Shown here piece after piece: positions 1 to 8,264 of a stretch of DNA of 14,699 nucleotides; within the stretch, counting starts at the first letter, position 1, and each line of letters begins with the position of its first letter. This DNA comes from Stramenopiles sp. TOSAG23-3 (Eukaryota > Sar). A program made the position numbers and the translations under genes. The stretch covers positions 1 to 14,699 of the forward strand of contig LT642332.1 in NCBI GenBank assembly GCA_900128585.1. Direction: 5' to 3'. The notes under the pieces were generated by a model. That model worked only from the letters and a program-made list of their open reading frames with translations. It searched no databases and was not told the origin of the DNA.

Positions 1-473
1 ATAAATCAATCCTTGTACGATCTTCCAAGCAGCGGCTTAATTGTTTTTGAGGTGCTCGTTGTCTGTCTTGTAAATCGGTAAAGAGGTTGTTATCTTTTAT
101 TAGGGCCGGAAAGGGTTTTAACTTGAATCTTAAAAAGTAAGAATTAGCAACTTTTTCTGTCCTGAAAAGTATGAGAGTTTCACTCAAAGTTATCTTTTAA
201 AAAGTAATCAAGAGTTTCAGTGAAGTTTAGAAATTAACAACGCACTCTCTCAGATAAGATTTAAAGATTTAAAATTAATCTCTCAAGAGAGAGATTTAAC
301 TCCTCATTTGTTTTAAAATTTATATGACAGTCTAATTTTCAAACTCTGTACAATTTTGTTTTTAAATAAAACGTTTAGTTCGGGCATGCAGAAAACAGGG
401 AAGTTGCACGGACCTGCTTCTGCGGCCCCGGGAGTGCATCATACCACGGGCGAAACCGTGAAAAAACCCAGGT
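1..473. other. Non-coding spacer at the left edge, downstream of the 474-1031 gene
   Basis: No convincing gene is seen. The first 380 bases are AT-rich without long microsatellites, with loosely repeated phrases such as AAAAAGTAA (133-140 and 199-207 region) and AGAGTTTCA (174-182, 211-219). A GC-richer patch lies at about 381-473, just past the stop of the minus-strand gene, and may be its 3' UTR. On the + strand this patch contains an ATG-initiated 44-codon frame (386-520) that overlaps the tail of the 474-1031 gene; it is too short to call. The style resembles the two convergent spacers further right more than the divergent ones. Confidence 0.6.
277..296. repeat. Short perfect inverted repeat (hairpin)
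   Basis: AATCTCTC at 277-284 and GAGAGATT at 289-296 form a perfect 8-bp stem with a 4-base AAGA loop. It lies about 180 bases past the stop codon of the minus-strand gene at 474-1031, so it could fall in that gene's 3' UTR or termination zone. In an AT-rich spacer an 8-bp hairpin can also arise by chance, and no function is claimed. Confidence 0.4.
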
Positions 474-1031
474 TTATGTGCCCATTGGTTTTTGCGACTG
501 CAGGTTTAGGTTTTGCGTAGCCTTCAACACACTGGCATAATCATCACCAGCGGTTGCGGCGCCCCCCTCGCCGAGTTTGTCTTTTACGGCACTATTTATC
601 AGGGTATCTTTCTTCACTAAACACCCAGCATCATTGAAGGTGTACTGCGCAAGGTAATCGTTGATGATTTTTTTAACATTTGACGGAGTTGTCATCGCAA
701 GGTCCGTCTCACTTCGAAAAATTAGCTCTTGGATTTGACAGTTGTTCGTTTGATACACGGCCAAACGAACGTCAGGGAACTTTGTGTAACCGGTGACAAG
801 AGCATAAATTTTTCCAATCTTCTTTCCTGCTCTTATGATCATGTTCCAACCTTGCTGTTCTAATTTCGCGCAAATCGCCTTTTCCATGTCTAGTGCCGCC
901 CGAAGTCTGCGCCTTGGCGTTGACATCGGGACCGGTGGAGCACGGGACGCTGGCGGCCCCATGCCGGCGGGAACGCCCTGCGCCGACTCCGCCGACAGGT
1001 CTATTGAGAGCTGTGGCATAAAACCTGCCAT
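474..1031 (-). CDS. Hypothetical protein, 185 aa, family not recognised
   Basis: The frame opens with an ATG at 1031 that has A at -3 and G at +4, and an in-frame TAA lies 24 bases upstream (1053-1055). It ends in TAA. The open frame coincides with the island of balanced base composition between AT-rich flanks, which is the main reason to prefer it over the overlapping plus-strand frame. Residues about 12-40 are rich in Pro, Ala, Ser and Gly and look disordered. Residues 41-60 are basic and helix-prone (TPRRRLRAALDMEK). Residues 62-135 look like a small folded alpha/beta domain with GWNMIIRAGKKIGKIYALVTG and QELIFRSETDLA; the tail is Gly/Ala-rich. No signal peptide or membrane segment is visible. 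I cannot assign a family or function. It shares a 1.28 kb divergent spacer with the giant gene at 2314-7998. Confidence 0.62.
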   Translation of the reverse strand: MAGFMPQLSIDLSAESAQGVPAGMGPPASRAPPVPMSTPRRRLRAALDMEKAICAKLEQQGWNMIIRAGKKIGKIYALVTGYTKFPDVRLAVYQTNNCQIQELIFRSETDLAMTTPSNVKKIINDYLAQYTFNDAGCLVKKDTLINSAVKDKLGEGGAATAGDDYASVLKATQNLNLQSQKPMGT

Positions 1032-1269
1032 ATTATCGCGACTGTACTGTGGTTATGAATATTCAAAACAAAATCAATCGGAATCCACGTGCTTCCGAAA
1101 CGAAAAAATAATCGAGTTGCCCTTCTACGTAGAAATCAAACAAACCAAAGAACATTTCAAAACGTCTATTGAATTAATTGAGTTTGGAAACATCAGCCAT
1201 CCTCAACAAAAAAACAAGAAAGATTTAATAATAATTCTTCTTCATCATATCAGGTATTAATAGTAATTA

Positions 1270-1284
1270 TAATAATAATAATAA
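1270..1284. repeat. (TAA)5 microsatellite
   Basis: Five perfect TAA units lie within a wider A/T-only stretch (about 1263-1312) that also carries a 9-base A-run. It is typical of the low-complexity tracts in the divergent spacers of this window. Confidence 0.8.
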
Positions 1285-1431
1285 AATATTTTAATTAATA
1301 ATTAAAAAAAAAGAACTAATACAGTGTTGTGTCGCTGTATGGCAAGTAAATGAGAAATGAAAAATAATTAAATAAAAAAAAAAAACTTCAGGCGTTTCCT
1401 TCTCTTTGTTTATATTCATTATTAATTCGAA

Positions 1432-1450
1432 GAAGTAGTACTTCTACTTC
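1432..1450. repeat. Short inverted repeat (hairpin)
   Basis: GAAGTAG at 1432-1438 pairs with CTACTTC at 1444-1450 around a 5-base TACTT loop, giving a perfect 7-bp stem. It sits in the divergent spacer. It could be a factor-binding palindrome or a chance structure; the sequence does not decide. Confidence 0.35.
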
Positions 1451-1754
1451 AATTTAATTATAATAACTATTCATTATACAATAAAAAGATTTTTGTTGGT
1501 TGTTCGTTGTCAATCACTCAATCACTCTCTAACATGGAATTTACATCCTGCTGTAAACCTTATAGGATACTTATTATAGTTCAATAATGTAAAAATGGAA
1601 GAGAATAGAATAGACGTAAGTATAATAAATTTCAAAAATAAACTTAATTATAACTCTACTATTAGACGACGTCGACGAGGTAGGAAAAGGAGGACGATTC
1701 TCTCCTAACAAATTTCAAATTTCTCAAATTTATTCCTTTCATTATTCACCAAAG

Positions 1755-1800
1755 TGTACAGGTACCTGGTATAATACAGGTAATACCAGGTACAGGTACC
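1755..1800. repeat. Imperfect 18-bp inverted repeat built from GGTAC/CAGGTA words
   Basis: The left arm (1755-1772) and right arm (1783-1800) match at 15 of 18 positions as reverse complements around a 10-base spacer. The inner stem TACCTGGTAT/ATACCAGGTA is a perfect 10 bp. The spacer itself contains another CAGGTA, so the same word recurs in both orientations. It is clearly richer in G/C than the surrounding A/T spacer, about 510-560 bases upstream of the giant gene. Possible roles are a dimeric regulator site or the remnant of an inverted-repeat element. Confidence 0.55.
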
Positions 1801-1965
1801 GGTAGACGACTGAGGAACTGAGCGGAAGTCGTTCTTTTTTAAAGAAAATAATTTATAATGTACAATTATTAATAGCCATGTTATTGTATAATAGTAGCCG
1901 TTATTATTACTCTTCCGTAATAAGCTTATAATACGCACCATCAGCCTCTCCTCATCACATTCCAT

Positions 1966-1983
1966 TTGTTGTTGTTGTTGTTG
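1966..1983. repeat. (TTG)6 microsatellite
   Basis: Six perfect TTG units are followed by TTTG TTTG variants up to about 1991. It lies in the divergent spacer about 330 bases before the giant gene's ATG. Confidence 0.85.
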
Positions 1984-2313
1984 TTTGTTTGATGAAACTA
2001 TAATAATATATTAATAATAATAAAAAATATAACTTTTTTTTATCCTCCAAAAACATATTATCATTTTTAAATTGTATTGGTCGTACCGTGAAGTTGTTAG
2101 TAGTCGTCGTCTACCTTACTCCTGTATTCATTAATTTTTATGCACGCGTTATTTATGTGTAACTTGAAATAGATTTCAATCCGTGTTTATACAAAATTAC
2201 ACAATTAAAAAACAAAGAAGAAAGGCAGAAAGTGTTTAGACGGACTTTCCTTATAGAGCGCCTGGACGTTGCCAAAAACGAAGGGTAGATAGAACCTGCT
2301 GCGAACGGTGTCT

Positions 2314-5300
2314 ATGGCGGAGCCAGTAAAGCGGGCTGCCTCGGCGGAAGCACTTCACACGGCAGGATCAAAAAGTGGTGGTCCAGTTGCCCCATGTGCT
2401 TCCCAGCCGACATTTTTGACGTTAGGACAAGTAGAAGGTGAGAAAAATACTGAAGGGGATAAAATAGCAGAAATGAAGCAGCAGATACTTCGGCAGAGGG
2501 AGATGCAGAAACAGCGTTTGAAAGAAATAAATGAAAAGAAGCGGAAGGCAGACGCCGTTGCGGAGAAGATCAAACGGGACATGATCGACAAAATTAACTT
2601 CAAAGGGTTCGATCAATCGTATTACAAGGATTTGCCAATGCAGCCGGGCGTCTCTTTTTTTAAATGGCTCGTCCCGAAAGACATAAAGAATAGTTTGCAA
2701 GTGAAGAGAATGCCTGGGATTAACGCCCTCAAAATAAAACTACCGGAAACTGTCGTTTATTCCCAACGCTTTGGAGTGCCGGAGGTGTGGGTGGGCACCG
2801 CTCACTCTGATGGGTGCGTTGTGAAGCGAAAATTGGCAAAGAACTGGAGGAAGAAGTTCGTTAAAAAAGCAACATCGGGTGCAATTTGGGGGATCAATAG
2901 GAGGCCCTCTTCACCCAGGCGTCGGAAGCGGGAGGGTGCAAACCCAGACGTGGTCGGCATGTTGAAAATTGCAAACACGGTGCATCCGCAAAGTTCCGCC
3001 ACTCGAACCGTCACGGCGTACCATATCGAGAAAACACTAGGAAAACCCACGCCCGAAGCGGCCCTATGTGGCGTGCAGGGTTACGTTCGGTGTAAGGGGC
3101 CGAGGGCCGTCGTCTACCGTGTTGTGTGGAGGCAGAAAAAGAACCCTTATGCCTTTTGTATTGTGAACGCAATGGATTTCGCGACCGTAGGGTCGAAGAA
3201 AAACCACGAAAGCACCTTGACAGACGATGCGCTGGAAAAGCTTTTGACCCGGATTTATTGCGCAACGTCGGACGTCAATGGGAGGGGCAAACTTCCGAAC
3301 CTGAAAGTTTTTGAAATTACGGGCCAGGCCTTGGGGCCGATGATAGACGAACTTAGCAAAATTGTTAAATATGTCCAAAAGCAAGACACAGAGTACGGCA
3401 GGATGAAATTCTCGGAATTTGTTGGCGACTTTATCAGGTCAAAGGATGGCGACTTGGTGTTTTTGCAGTGCAAGGCGTACAAACTGGAGCCAGAATGCTA
3501 CGCAAAGGTGCGGAAGCAGCTCAAAAGCGAAGAAGACGGGACTCTTTACGGGGATTTTGCGAGCATGGAGCATGATGCAAGCCCCGAGCGGCGCGTTGGG
3601 CCCGATGTTCACCTGAAACCCCCCAAAAAAAAGTCAAAGTTTGAGGAAAGGTTGAAAGCGAATGGCAAGCAGTGCTTCTTTTGCGAGCAGAAATACCTAG
3701 AGGGTGATCGGCTCCCGTTGGCCAGGGTTGGGGGGAGCCCGAAGAAACGGCAGATTACGCACCACCGTCATAGACATCGGCATCGCCACGGCCTCGACGA
3801 CGAAAATTCTGAGGATGGGCCGAATCCTGTCACCTTGTTCCAAAGGAAGGTGGAAAACTTTGGGTATGATTTGACCGAAAGAATGATGCAAGACACGCTG
3901 CGAACGCTGCACCGCCGCGGCATCAACCCACACTGTTTTGCAGATCACATAAAGCAATCGGCAGCCCGGGCAGAAATACCAAACCCGGTGTTGGACCGCC
4001 ATGGGCCTCGTGTGAAGGTCGGGGCGGCCTCAGATTTACATAAAGTGTGCCGCCCTTGTTTTGAGATTCACAATTCGCAAAGGGTACTTGGCGCGCTGAG
4101 CCGCCAATTCTCGCTCTCCCTTGGCGTTCCCCGTAAGATGTCGAAATCGTTTTACTTGCAGTCTGACAAGGTAGAATCCCGGTTTAACCGATTGGCGGGG
4201 CCTGGTCGAAAACTGAAGCAACGCGAAGACGCGGGGGGGACGATCGCCCCGCCGGCGTACCCTTCATATGCCGACCCGGCGGGGTTGCCGCGCCCTCCAC
4301 CAAACAGCATCGACCCAAAATTTTTGGAGTGGGTCGAGGTGAAAGATGCACCAGGCCATGCGATGCAGTTTAGAATGTTTTTCTTTTTTCACGAGCTTGA
4401 AGAGGTCACTGCTTCAAAGTTACCGGCTAGTATTCACGCCGAGGCACAGTATTCTGTGGTAGAATCCGTCCACCGGATCCAGATACCCCTGAAGGAGCGG
4501 GGGAAGCATGGCTTGGCCCCCGACGTTGTGCCTATAAAGCAATTGCGGATGAACTATTTGTACGCATCGCCGAAAGATCTGCAGTCTTACCTGTACAACA
4601 CAGCATTAGAGCTAAAGTTGATTCTGACTGTTGGGGAGGGAAAGGATATGATGGCGGCGGAAGGTGTAGCCAAAATTTATTTGACGTCATTTTTGTCCAG
4701 TGGCGTTGGCCGCTTCGGCAACAGGGGGTACTCCCATAAAGCAGACATGAGAATAGTCGTTCCTACAGAACCCTTGGGGGAAGTCACATTTCGCATATCA
4801 GTGGGCATTGTAGGGGACGCCGTTGCCCTAGACGATGGTCTGCTAGACACGCGAAAAGTTCGCCTCGGAAAAATGAACGTAAAGCACAACGACACGATTT
4901 ACTGGATGCCAGAGAATTACCATGATTCCCGGGCTATGCCAGAGACATGGATGGGCGCTATAACACATGGGGTTTCTGCACTGCGGGAGACGAACCTCAA
5001 CGTTGAGAAGGAAATGTCACAAGAGGAAATAATGGCATCAAAGGTGGAAAACAGAGAGAAGCACATCATAAGTCTGTTCTTTCACTTGCTTTACGCAAAT
5101 AAAAGTGATTCTCGGGCAGAGGACGTCCGCAAAAGTGAAGAAATTCTTCGAAGTGTGGAAGCGATACTGGACCTGAGGAGCCGGAGCTCTATTAGCAGTT
5201 CGCGCTCCTTGTTCAAGGCCGTTGCAAAGCTGACGAACGAAATATCATTTGAACGAAATATGGAAGAGAAGGAGGCGGAGCAGCGGGCATACTCACTACG

Positions 5301-7998
5301 CCGAGACTCAGCCAAGGTGGCCCTGGAGCATGCCCACGCAGAAATGACATTTCGAGAAGAGTTGAAAAAGTGCTATGACGCATCGCGCGAAAGCGAAGCG
5401 AGCGATACTCGCCCTCGCCGTTCGATCAAAAATTCAAAAAAACACGCGGAGATCTCCGTCGCTTTGTCTCAGTTGATAAGTATGGTGGAATTTGTGTGCA
5501 GCACTGGAAAATATTATAGGACCGGCGCGGCCCCCGCGCTGGTCAACGACGCCGATAACGATACTTACTCGGCATCAAACGCTAACAGTCAAGCGGGCGC
5601 AGAGGACGACGACGAGGATGAGTTGTTTGATAAAACATACGGTCGAACCGTTTGTGAAGTTCAGTTGCAAAAATGGGCGAGGTTGAACCACATGCTCGAA
5701 GAAGTCGAAGCGACAGGGACGAATCTTATTACATGGGATAAAATGATGGGCATGTGGAATAGTCGCAAACGCGAGGTGGAGCAGGACATGTACGAAGAAA
5801 ACATGGCCTTGGCAAATGAGCCGCTTCCAGAGGCTGGCCCAGAGAAAGGCGGGGACTACCGATACTCTGAACATAGCACGTTTCGCCGATGGCTCCGTCT
5901 CCGTGCGGCAATGCTTATATTTGACCAAGTCTTTCACGCAGACCTCACGGGAAATGCTTTGTCAAAGAACGATCATCCGTTACAATACACCACGGTCGAT
6001 GCAATCTATAGTGTGTCCACAGAGGCTGTTGTGGATATTGGCGAGCTGCACTCTCACGTTCATGAAATTGCTAATGGGGGTGGGTCATTTGTTGGCGCGC
6101 GGGATGTTCGAGCAATTCTATTCGGTGCGACTGAAAAACACCCTACTCATTTTGGACACGTAAGTTCCAATAAACTTGAAGAGGCGTACCGAAACGTGGC
6201 TGATTTGGTAGAAACAGTGAACGCGGTCAGCAGAGCCCTTTGTGTTACGCTCCAGGAAGGACCCCTGACCCAACACCTGTACTCTGTATACAGCGATGTT
6301 GCATCAGGAAACATACTGTGGTCCGAATTCTTTTGGCTTTGTGAAAAATGTGTGAAGGACAGCGTTTTACACGTGAGGCAAACGGCAGCAGGCACGGATT
6401 GTCCAACAGAGAACACCTTTTCGACGGACAGATTAGCAGGTACCAGCGCTGGGGTGTTTGCGACCGACTCATGCTCCCGCGAGATGGAGCATTTCTTCTG
6501 CAACGGCGGGCAGGAAGCAGCGTATGAACGAAACCTACCTATTTTGCAGGGGCCTCCCCCAACTGTGGCATCCCCTCAACCGAAACTGGCTGATCAAGTC
6601 GACTCTGAAAGCTCTGTTAGCAGCACAAGTAATGGAGACGGTAGTTTGGGAAGCGATAGCGTGGAAAGCGTAGAGCTTTGCAAGGGCAGTTATCCGGCCA
6701 ATGAACCAAACAAAGAAACAGAGGGAGACGCCGCGACCGATCTGCTGGTTTTGAGCGCAACAGAAAATTCAACCAAAGGGTTCTCGTCAGACGAGGCAAC
6801 CAGTGTTCCCGAAAGTCCATCGGAAACTGGAACAAGGCACTCAGGCGGGACGGCTGCCCCTCTGCATGAACCCGTCGCCCGCAATGCCTTTGAGGCAAAA
6901 TACGACGAGAGACCACATGTCGATAGTGACCAATCGTCCCCCGAGGGCCCGTTCTCGCACTTCAAAGAACTCGGGTATAATGAAATGGAAGCGTCAGGGC
7001 AAGCGAATATAGTGCATGAGTACATGAGGGATTCTGGAGTCCCTATGGGGGAAGAGCCCCCGGTCATGGAAGTCACTATGAAAAAACGCAAACACGTGCG
7101 CCCGACGGACAATCCTTTACATGCAGTAGAGAGGGGGATTGTGATGCGCCCGAAAAGCACAGCCTTTAGACGAAAAGCCAAACAAAGAGCGAGAAAAAGG
7201 TTGAACGCATTGGAGAACGAATCAGCCGGTCGAAACAAAGTCATGGAAGAACGCCAGGAGATGCTGAAGCGCGAGTTGCGAAAATGCGATCGCAGGGCAG
7301 AGCGGCAGAGTGCCTCGGTAGAAAACCAGCTGGACGAGATGAGGAAAGCTTTGTACAATCAATTGAAGCAACAGAAGAACAAGAAAGGGGCACGAGTCTA
7401 CCCATCTTACAAGCCTGTCAATCCGGGGAAGACGAAGAGGCCCAAGTCGGCGAGAAATGTGAAACAGCGAGGACCACAACCCAAGAAAAGTGCAAGTTCG
7501 AAACGACCGAAATCGGCGCCGTCGAGACGTAAAAGAGCGCCGAAGGCCCCCTCGTTGTCGTCTACAACTGGGGGAATGGTTGTTGTTTCTTCTCGGAGAA
7601 AACTCGCACCGCGCAACAATGTCGATCATGCCCCGACAAGGGTGAAGGGTATTATCGACGAGGAGGGCTTGCGGGAATTGTCAAACGATGCAAGAGTTGC
7701 AGAGCCCATGCTGAAGAGCGCGCTGATTAAATATGGCCTGAACGGTGATATGCGAGCAGTTCAGACGTTACTGCAAGATGGCGTCGATGCCGACACGAAC
7801 ATGAGTGAAGCGCCGCATCGCACCCTGCTTCAGGAGGCGGCTAGAACGGGGCGTGTTAATCTTGTTGCGTTGCTGCTTTCGTATGGCGCGAGCGTGATAA
7901 AGAAGGACGACGACGGCTGCAACGCACTCTACTGGGCGTACGCCAATGGCCATGATCGCGTCGTGGATATACTTTTGGAAGCTCAGGCTGTCGCTTGA
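2314..7998 (+). CDS. Giant multidomain protein: coiled coils, paired CxxC, possible C2 domain, C-terminal ankyrin repeats (1894 aa)
   Basis: I chose the ATG at 2314 because the frame is closed by TAG at 2290-2292 and the only earlier start-like codon is a GTG at 2308. What can be seen, in order: a Lys/Glu/Gln-rich coiled coil (about residues 48-92); an unrecognised region of 100-440; CxxC at 454/457 and a second CxxC at 579/582, flanking a His-Arg alternating run (483-492), plausibly one zinc site; a beta-rich stretch at about 683-835 that resembles C2 domains of centriolar proteins (inference); charged helices at about 975-1025; an acidic run at 1097-1103; two degenerate EF-hand-like loops (about 1131-1142 and 1327-1338, lacking most calcium ligands); a Ser-rich disordered region at about 1430-1530; a long basic coiled coil (1620-1693); two RPKSA motifs (1709-1713, 1731-1735); and about three ankyrin repeats (1800-1894). 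There is no signal peptide or membrane segment. A cytoskeletal or ciliary scaffold is the best guess, but no orthologue is recognised. Confidence 0.88.
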   Translation: MAEPVKRAASAEALHTAGSKSGGPVAPCASQPTFLTLGQVEGEKNTEGDKIAEMKQQILRQREMQKQRLKEINEKKRKADAVAEKIKRDMIDKINFKGFDQSYYKDLPMQPGVSFFKWLVPKDIKNSLQVKRMPGINALKIKLPETVVYSQRFGVPEVWVGTAHSDGCVVKRKLAKNWRKKFVKKATSGAIWGINRRPSSPRRRKREGANPDVVGMLKIANTVHPQSSATRTVTAYHIEKTLGKPTPEAALCGVQGYVRCKGPRAVVYRVVWRQKKNPYAFCIVNAMDFATVGSKKNHESTLTDDALEKLLTRIYCATSDVNGRGKLPNLKVFEITGQALGPMIDELSKIVKYVQKQDTEYGRMKFSEFVGDFIRSKDGDLVFLQCKAYKLEPECYAKVRKQLKSEEDGTLYGDFASMEHDASPERRVGPDVHLKPPKKKSKFEERLKANGKQCFFCEQKYLEGDRLPLARVGGSPKKRQITHHRHRHRHRHGLDDENSEDGPNPVTLFQRKVENFGYDLTERMMQDTLRTLHRRGINPHCFADHIKQSAARAEIPNPVLDRHGPRVKVGAASDLHKVCRPCFEIHNSQRVLGALSRQFSLSLGVPRKMSKSFYLQSDKVESRFNRLAGPGRKLKQREDAGGTIAPPAYPSYADPAGLPRPPPNSIDPKFLEWVEVKDAPGHAMQFRMFFFFHELEEVTASKLPASIHAEAQYSVVESVHRIQIPLKERGKHGLAPDVVPIKQLRMNYLYASPKDLQSYLYNTALELKLILTVGEGKDMMAAEGVAKIYLTSFLSSGVGRFGNRGYSHKADMRIVVPTEPLGEVTFRISVGIVGDAVALDDGLLDTRKVRLGKMNVKHNDTIYWMPENYHDSRAMPETWMGAITHGVSALRETNLNVEKEMSQEEIMASKVENREKHIISLFFHLLYANKSDSRAEDVRKSEEILRSVEAILDLRSRSSISSSRSLFKAVAKLTNEISFERNMEEKEAEQRAYSLRRDSAKVALEHAHAEMTFREELKKCYDASRESEASDTRPRRSIKNSKKHAEISVALSQLISMVEFVCSTGKYYRTGAAPALVNDADNDTYSASNANSQAGAEDDDEDELFDKTYGRTVCEVQLQKWARLNHMLEEVEATGTNLITWDKMMGMWNSRKREVEQDMYEENMALANEPLPEAGPEKGGDYRYSEHSTFRRWLRLRAAMLIFDQVFHADLTGNALSKNDHPLQYTTVDAIYSVSTEAVVDIGELHSHVHEIANGGGSFVGARDVRAILFGATEKHPTHFGHVSSNKLEEAYRNVADLVETVNAVSRALCVTLQEGPLTQHLYSVYSDVASGNILWSEFFWLCEKCVKDSVLHVRQTAAGTDCPTENTFSTDRLAGTSAGVFATDSCSREMEHFFCNGGQEAAYERNLPILQGPPPTVASPQPKLADQVDSESSVSSTSNGDGSLGSDSVESVELCKGSYPANEPNKETEGDAATDLLVLSATENSTKGFSSDEATSVPESPSETGTRHSGGTAAPLHEPVARNAFEAKYDERPHVDSDQSSPEGPFSHFKELGYNEMEASGQANIVHEYMRDSGVPMGEEPPVMEVTMKKRKHVRPTDNPLHAVERGIVMRPKSTAFRRKAKQRARKRLNALENESAGRNKVMEERQEMLKRELRKCDRRAERQSASVENQLDEMRKALYNQLKQQKNKKGARVYPSYKPVNPGKTKRPKSARNVKQRGPQPKKSASSKRPKSAPSRRKRAPKAPSLSSTTGGMVVVSSRRKLAPRNNVDHAPTRVKGIIDEEGLRELSNDARVAEPMLKSALIKYGLNGDMRAVQTLLQDGVDADTNMSEAPHRTLLQEAARTGRVNLVALLLSYGASVIKKDDDGCNALYWAYANGHDRVVDILLEAQAVA

Positions 7999-8264
7999 GA
8001 AGAAAAGTGCCCTACGCGCGCACGGTAACATTTATAATTCTTTGAAAAACAAGAAAATCGGCTGTTATCATATGATATTTAAGTAAGGGTTAAATTAATG
8101 TACTGCGAACTGAAATCTAGATTTAGACATTCTAGGTTATAATTCTTTTAGTGTCTTAAAATCGCAAAAGTTACAAAAACTTTCCGCGTAAGTAAAAAAA
8201 AACCAAAATATATAGTACGCGTAAGTAAATGTTAAGAATTAAATGTCTTCAGGTGTAACCACCT
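7999..8264. other. Convergent intergenic spacer
   Basis: The stop codons of the plus-strand giant gene (TGA 7996-7998) and the minus-strand carrier (TAG 8265-8267) face each other across 266 bases, which must hold both 3' UTRs and polyadenylation signals. No canonical AATAAA stands out close to either stop. Unlike the divergent spacers it has no microsatellite. It carries a block at 8045-8103 that is repeated, inverted, in the next convergent spacer, and two CGCGTAAGTAA-like phrases (8185-8195 and 8217-8228). Confidence 0.6.
8045..8103. repeat. Copy A of an inverted dispersed repeat shared with 11637-11689
   Basis: The reverse complement of 8045-8066 plus 8077-8086 matches 11658-11689 at 31 of 32 positions, once a 10-base insertion at 8067-8076 is set aside. 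That insertion, ATCATATGAT, is itself a perfect palindrome. Weaker similarity runs on to a GTAC at 8100-8103, matched by GTAC at 11637-11640. Both copies lie in convergent spacers about 50 bases past a plus-strand stop codon, but in opposite orientation. It could be a small mobile-element relic or a 3'-end element. Confidence 0.6.

Larger units (their letters stand above)
1032..2313. other. Divergent intergenic spacer (putative two-way promoter region)
   Basis: This 1.28 kb stretch separates the start codons of the minus-strand hypothetical gene and the plus-strand giant gene, so it should hold both promoters and 5' UTRs. It is very AT-rich and full of simple tracts: (TAA)5 at 1270-1284, A-runs near 1304-1312 and 1374-1385, and (TTG)6 at 1966-1983. 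Two hairpin-forming sequences stand out (1432-1450 and 1755-1800), as does a CACGTG E-box/G-box core at 1086-1091, about 55 bases before the minus-strand ATG. The last 90 bases before 2314 are less AT-rich and are probably the 5' UTR of the giant gene. No coding region or RNA gene is supported here. Confidence 0.6.

Noticed and set aside
445-460. CACGG/CCGTG hairpin followed on the + strand by an A-run
   Set aside because: It looks like a bacterial terminator read from the minus strand's far side, but the genes are eukaryotic and the stem is only 5 bp.
835-1260. Plus-strand 141-codon frame overlapping the 474-1031 gene
   Set aside because: Its first half is antisense to the better minus-strand frame and its second half runs into the A/T spacer, becoming Lys/Ile/Gln-rich as random A/T sequence does.
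2308-2313. GTG start two codons before the giant gene's ATG
   Set aside because: A eukaryotic nuclear gene is expected to start at ATG; the ATG at 2314 has G at +4.
6690-7358. Minus-strand 222-codon frame inside the giant gene
   Set aside because: It is antisense to a plausible plus-strand coding sequence and is Ser/Phe/Leu-rich in the way expected of a reversed Ser/Glu/Lys-rich region.
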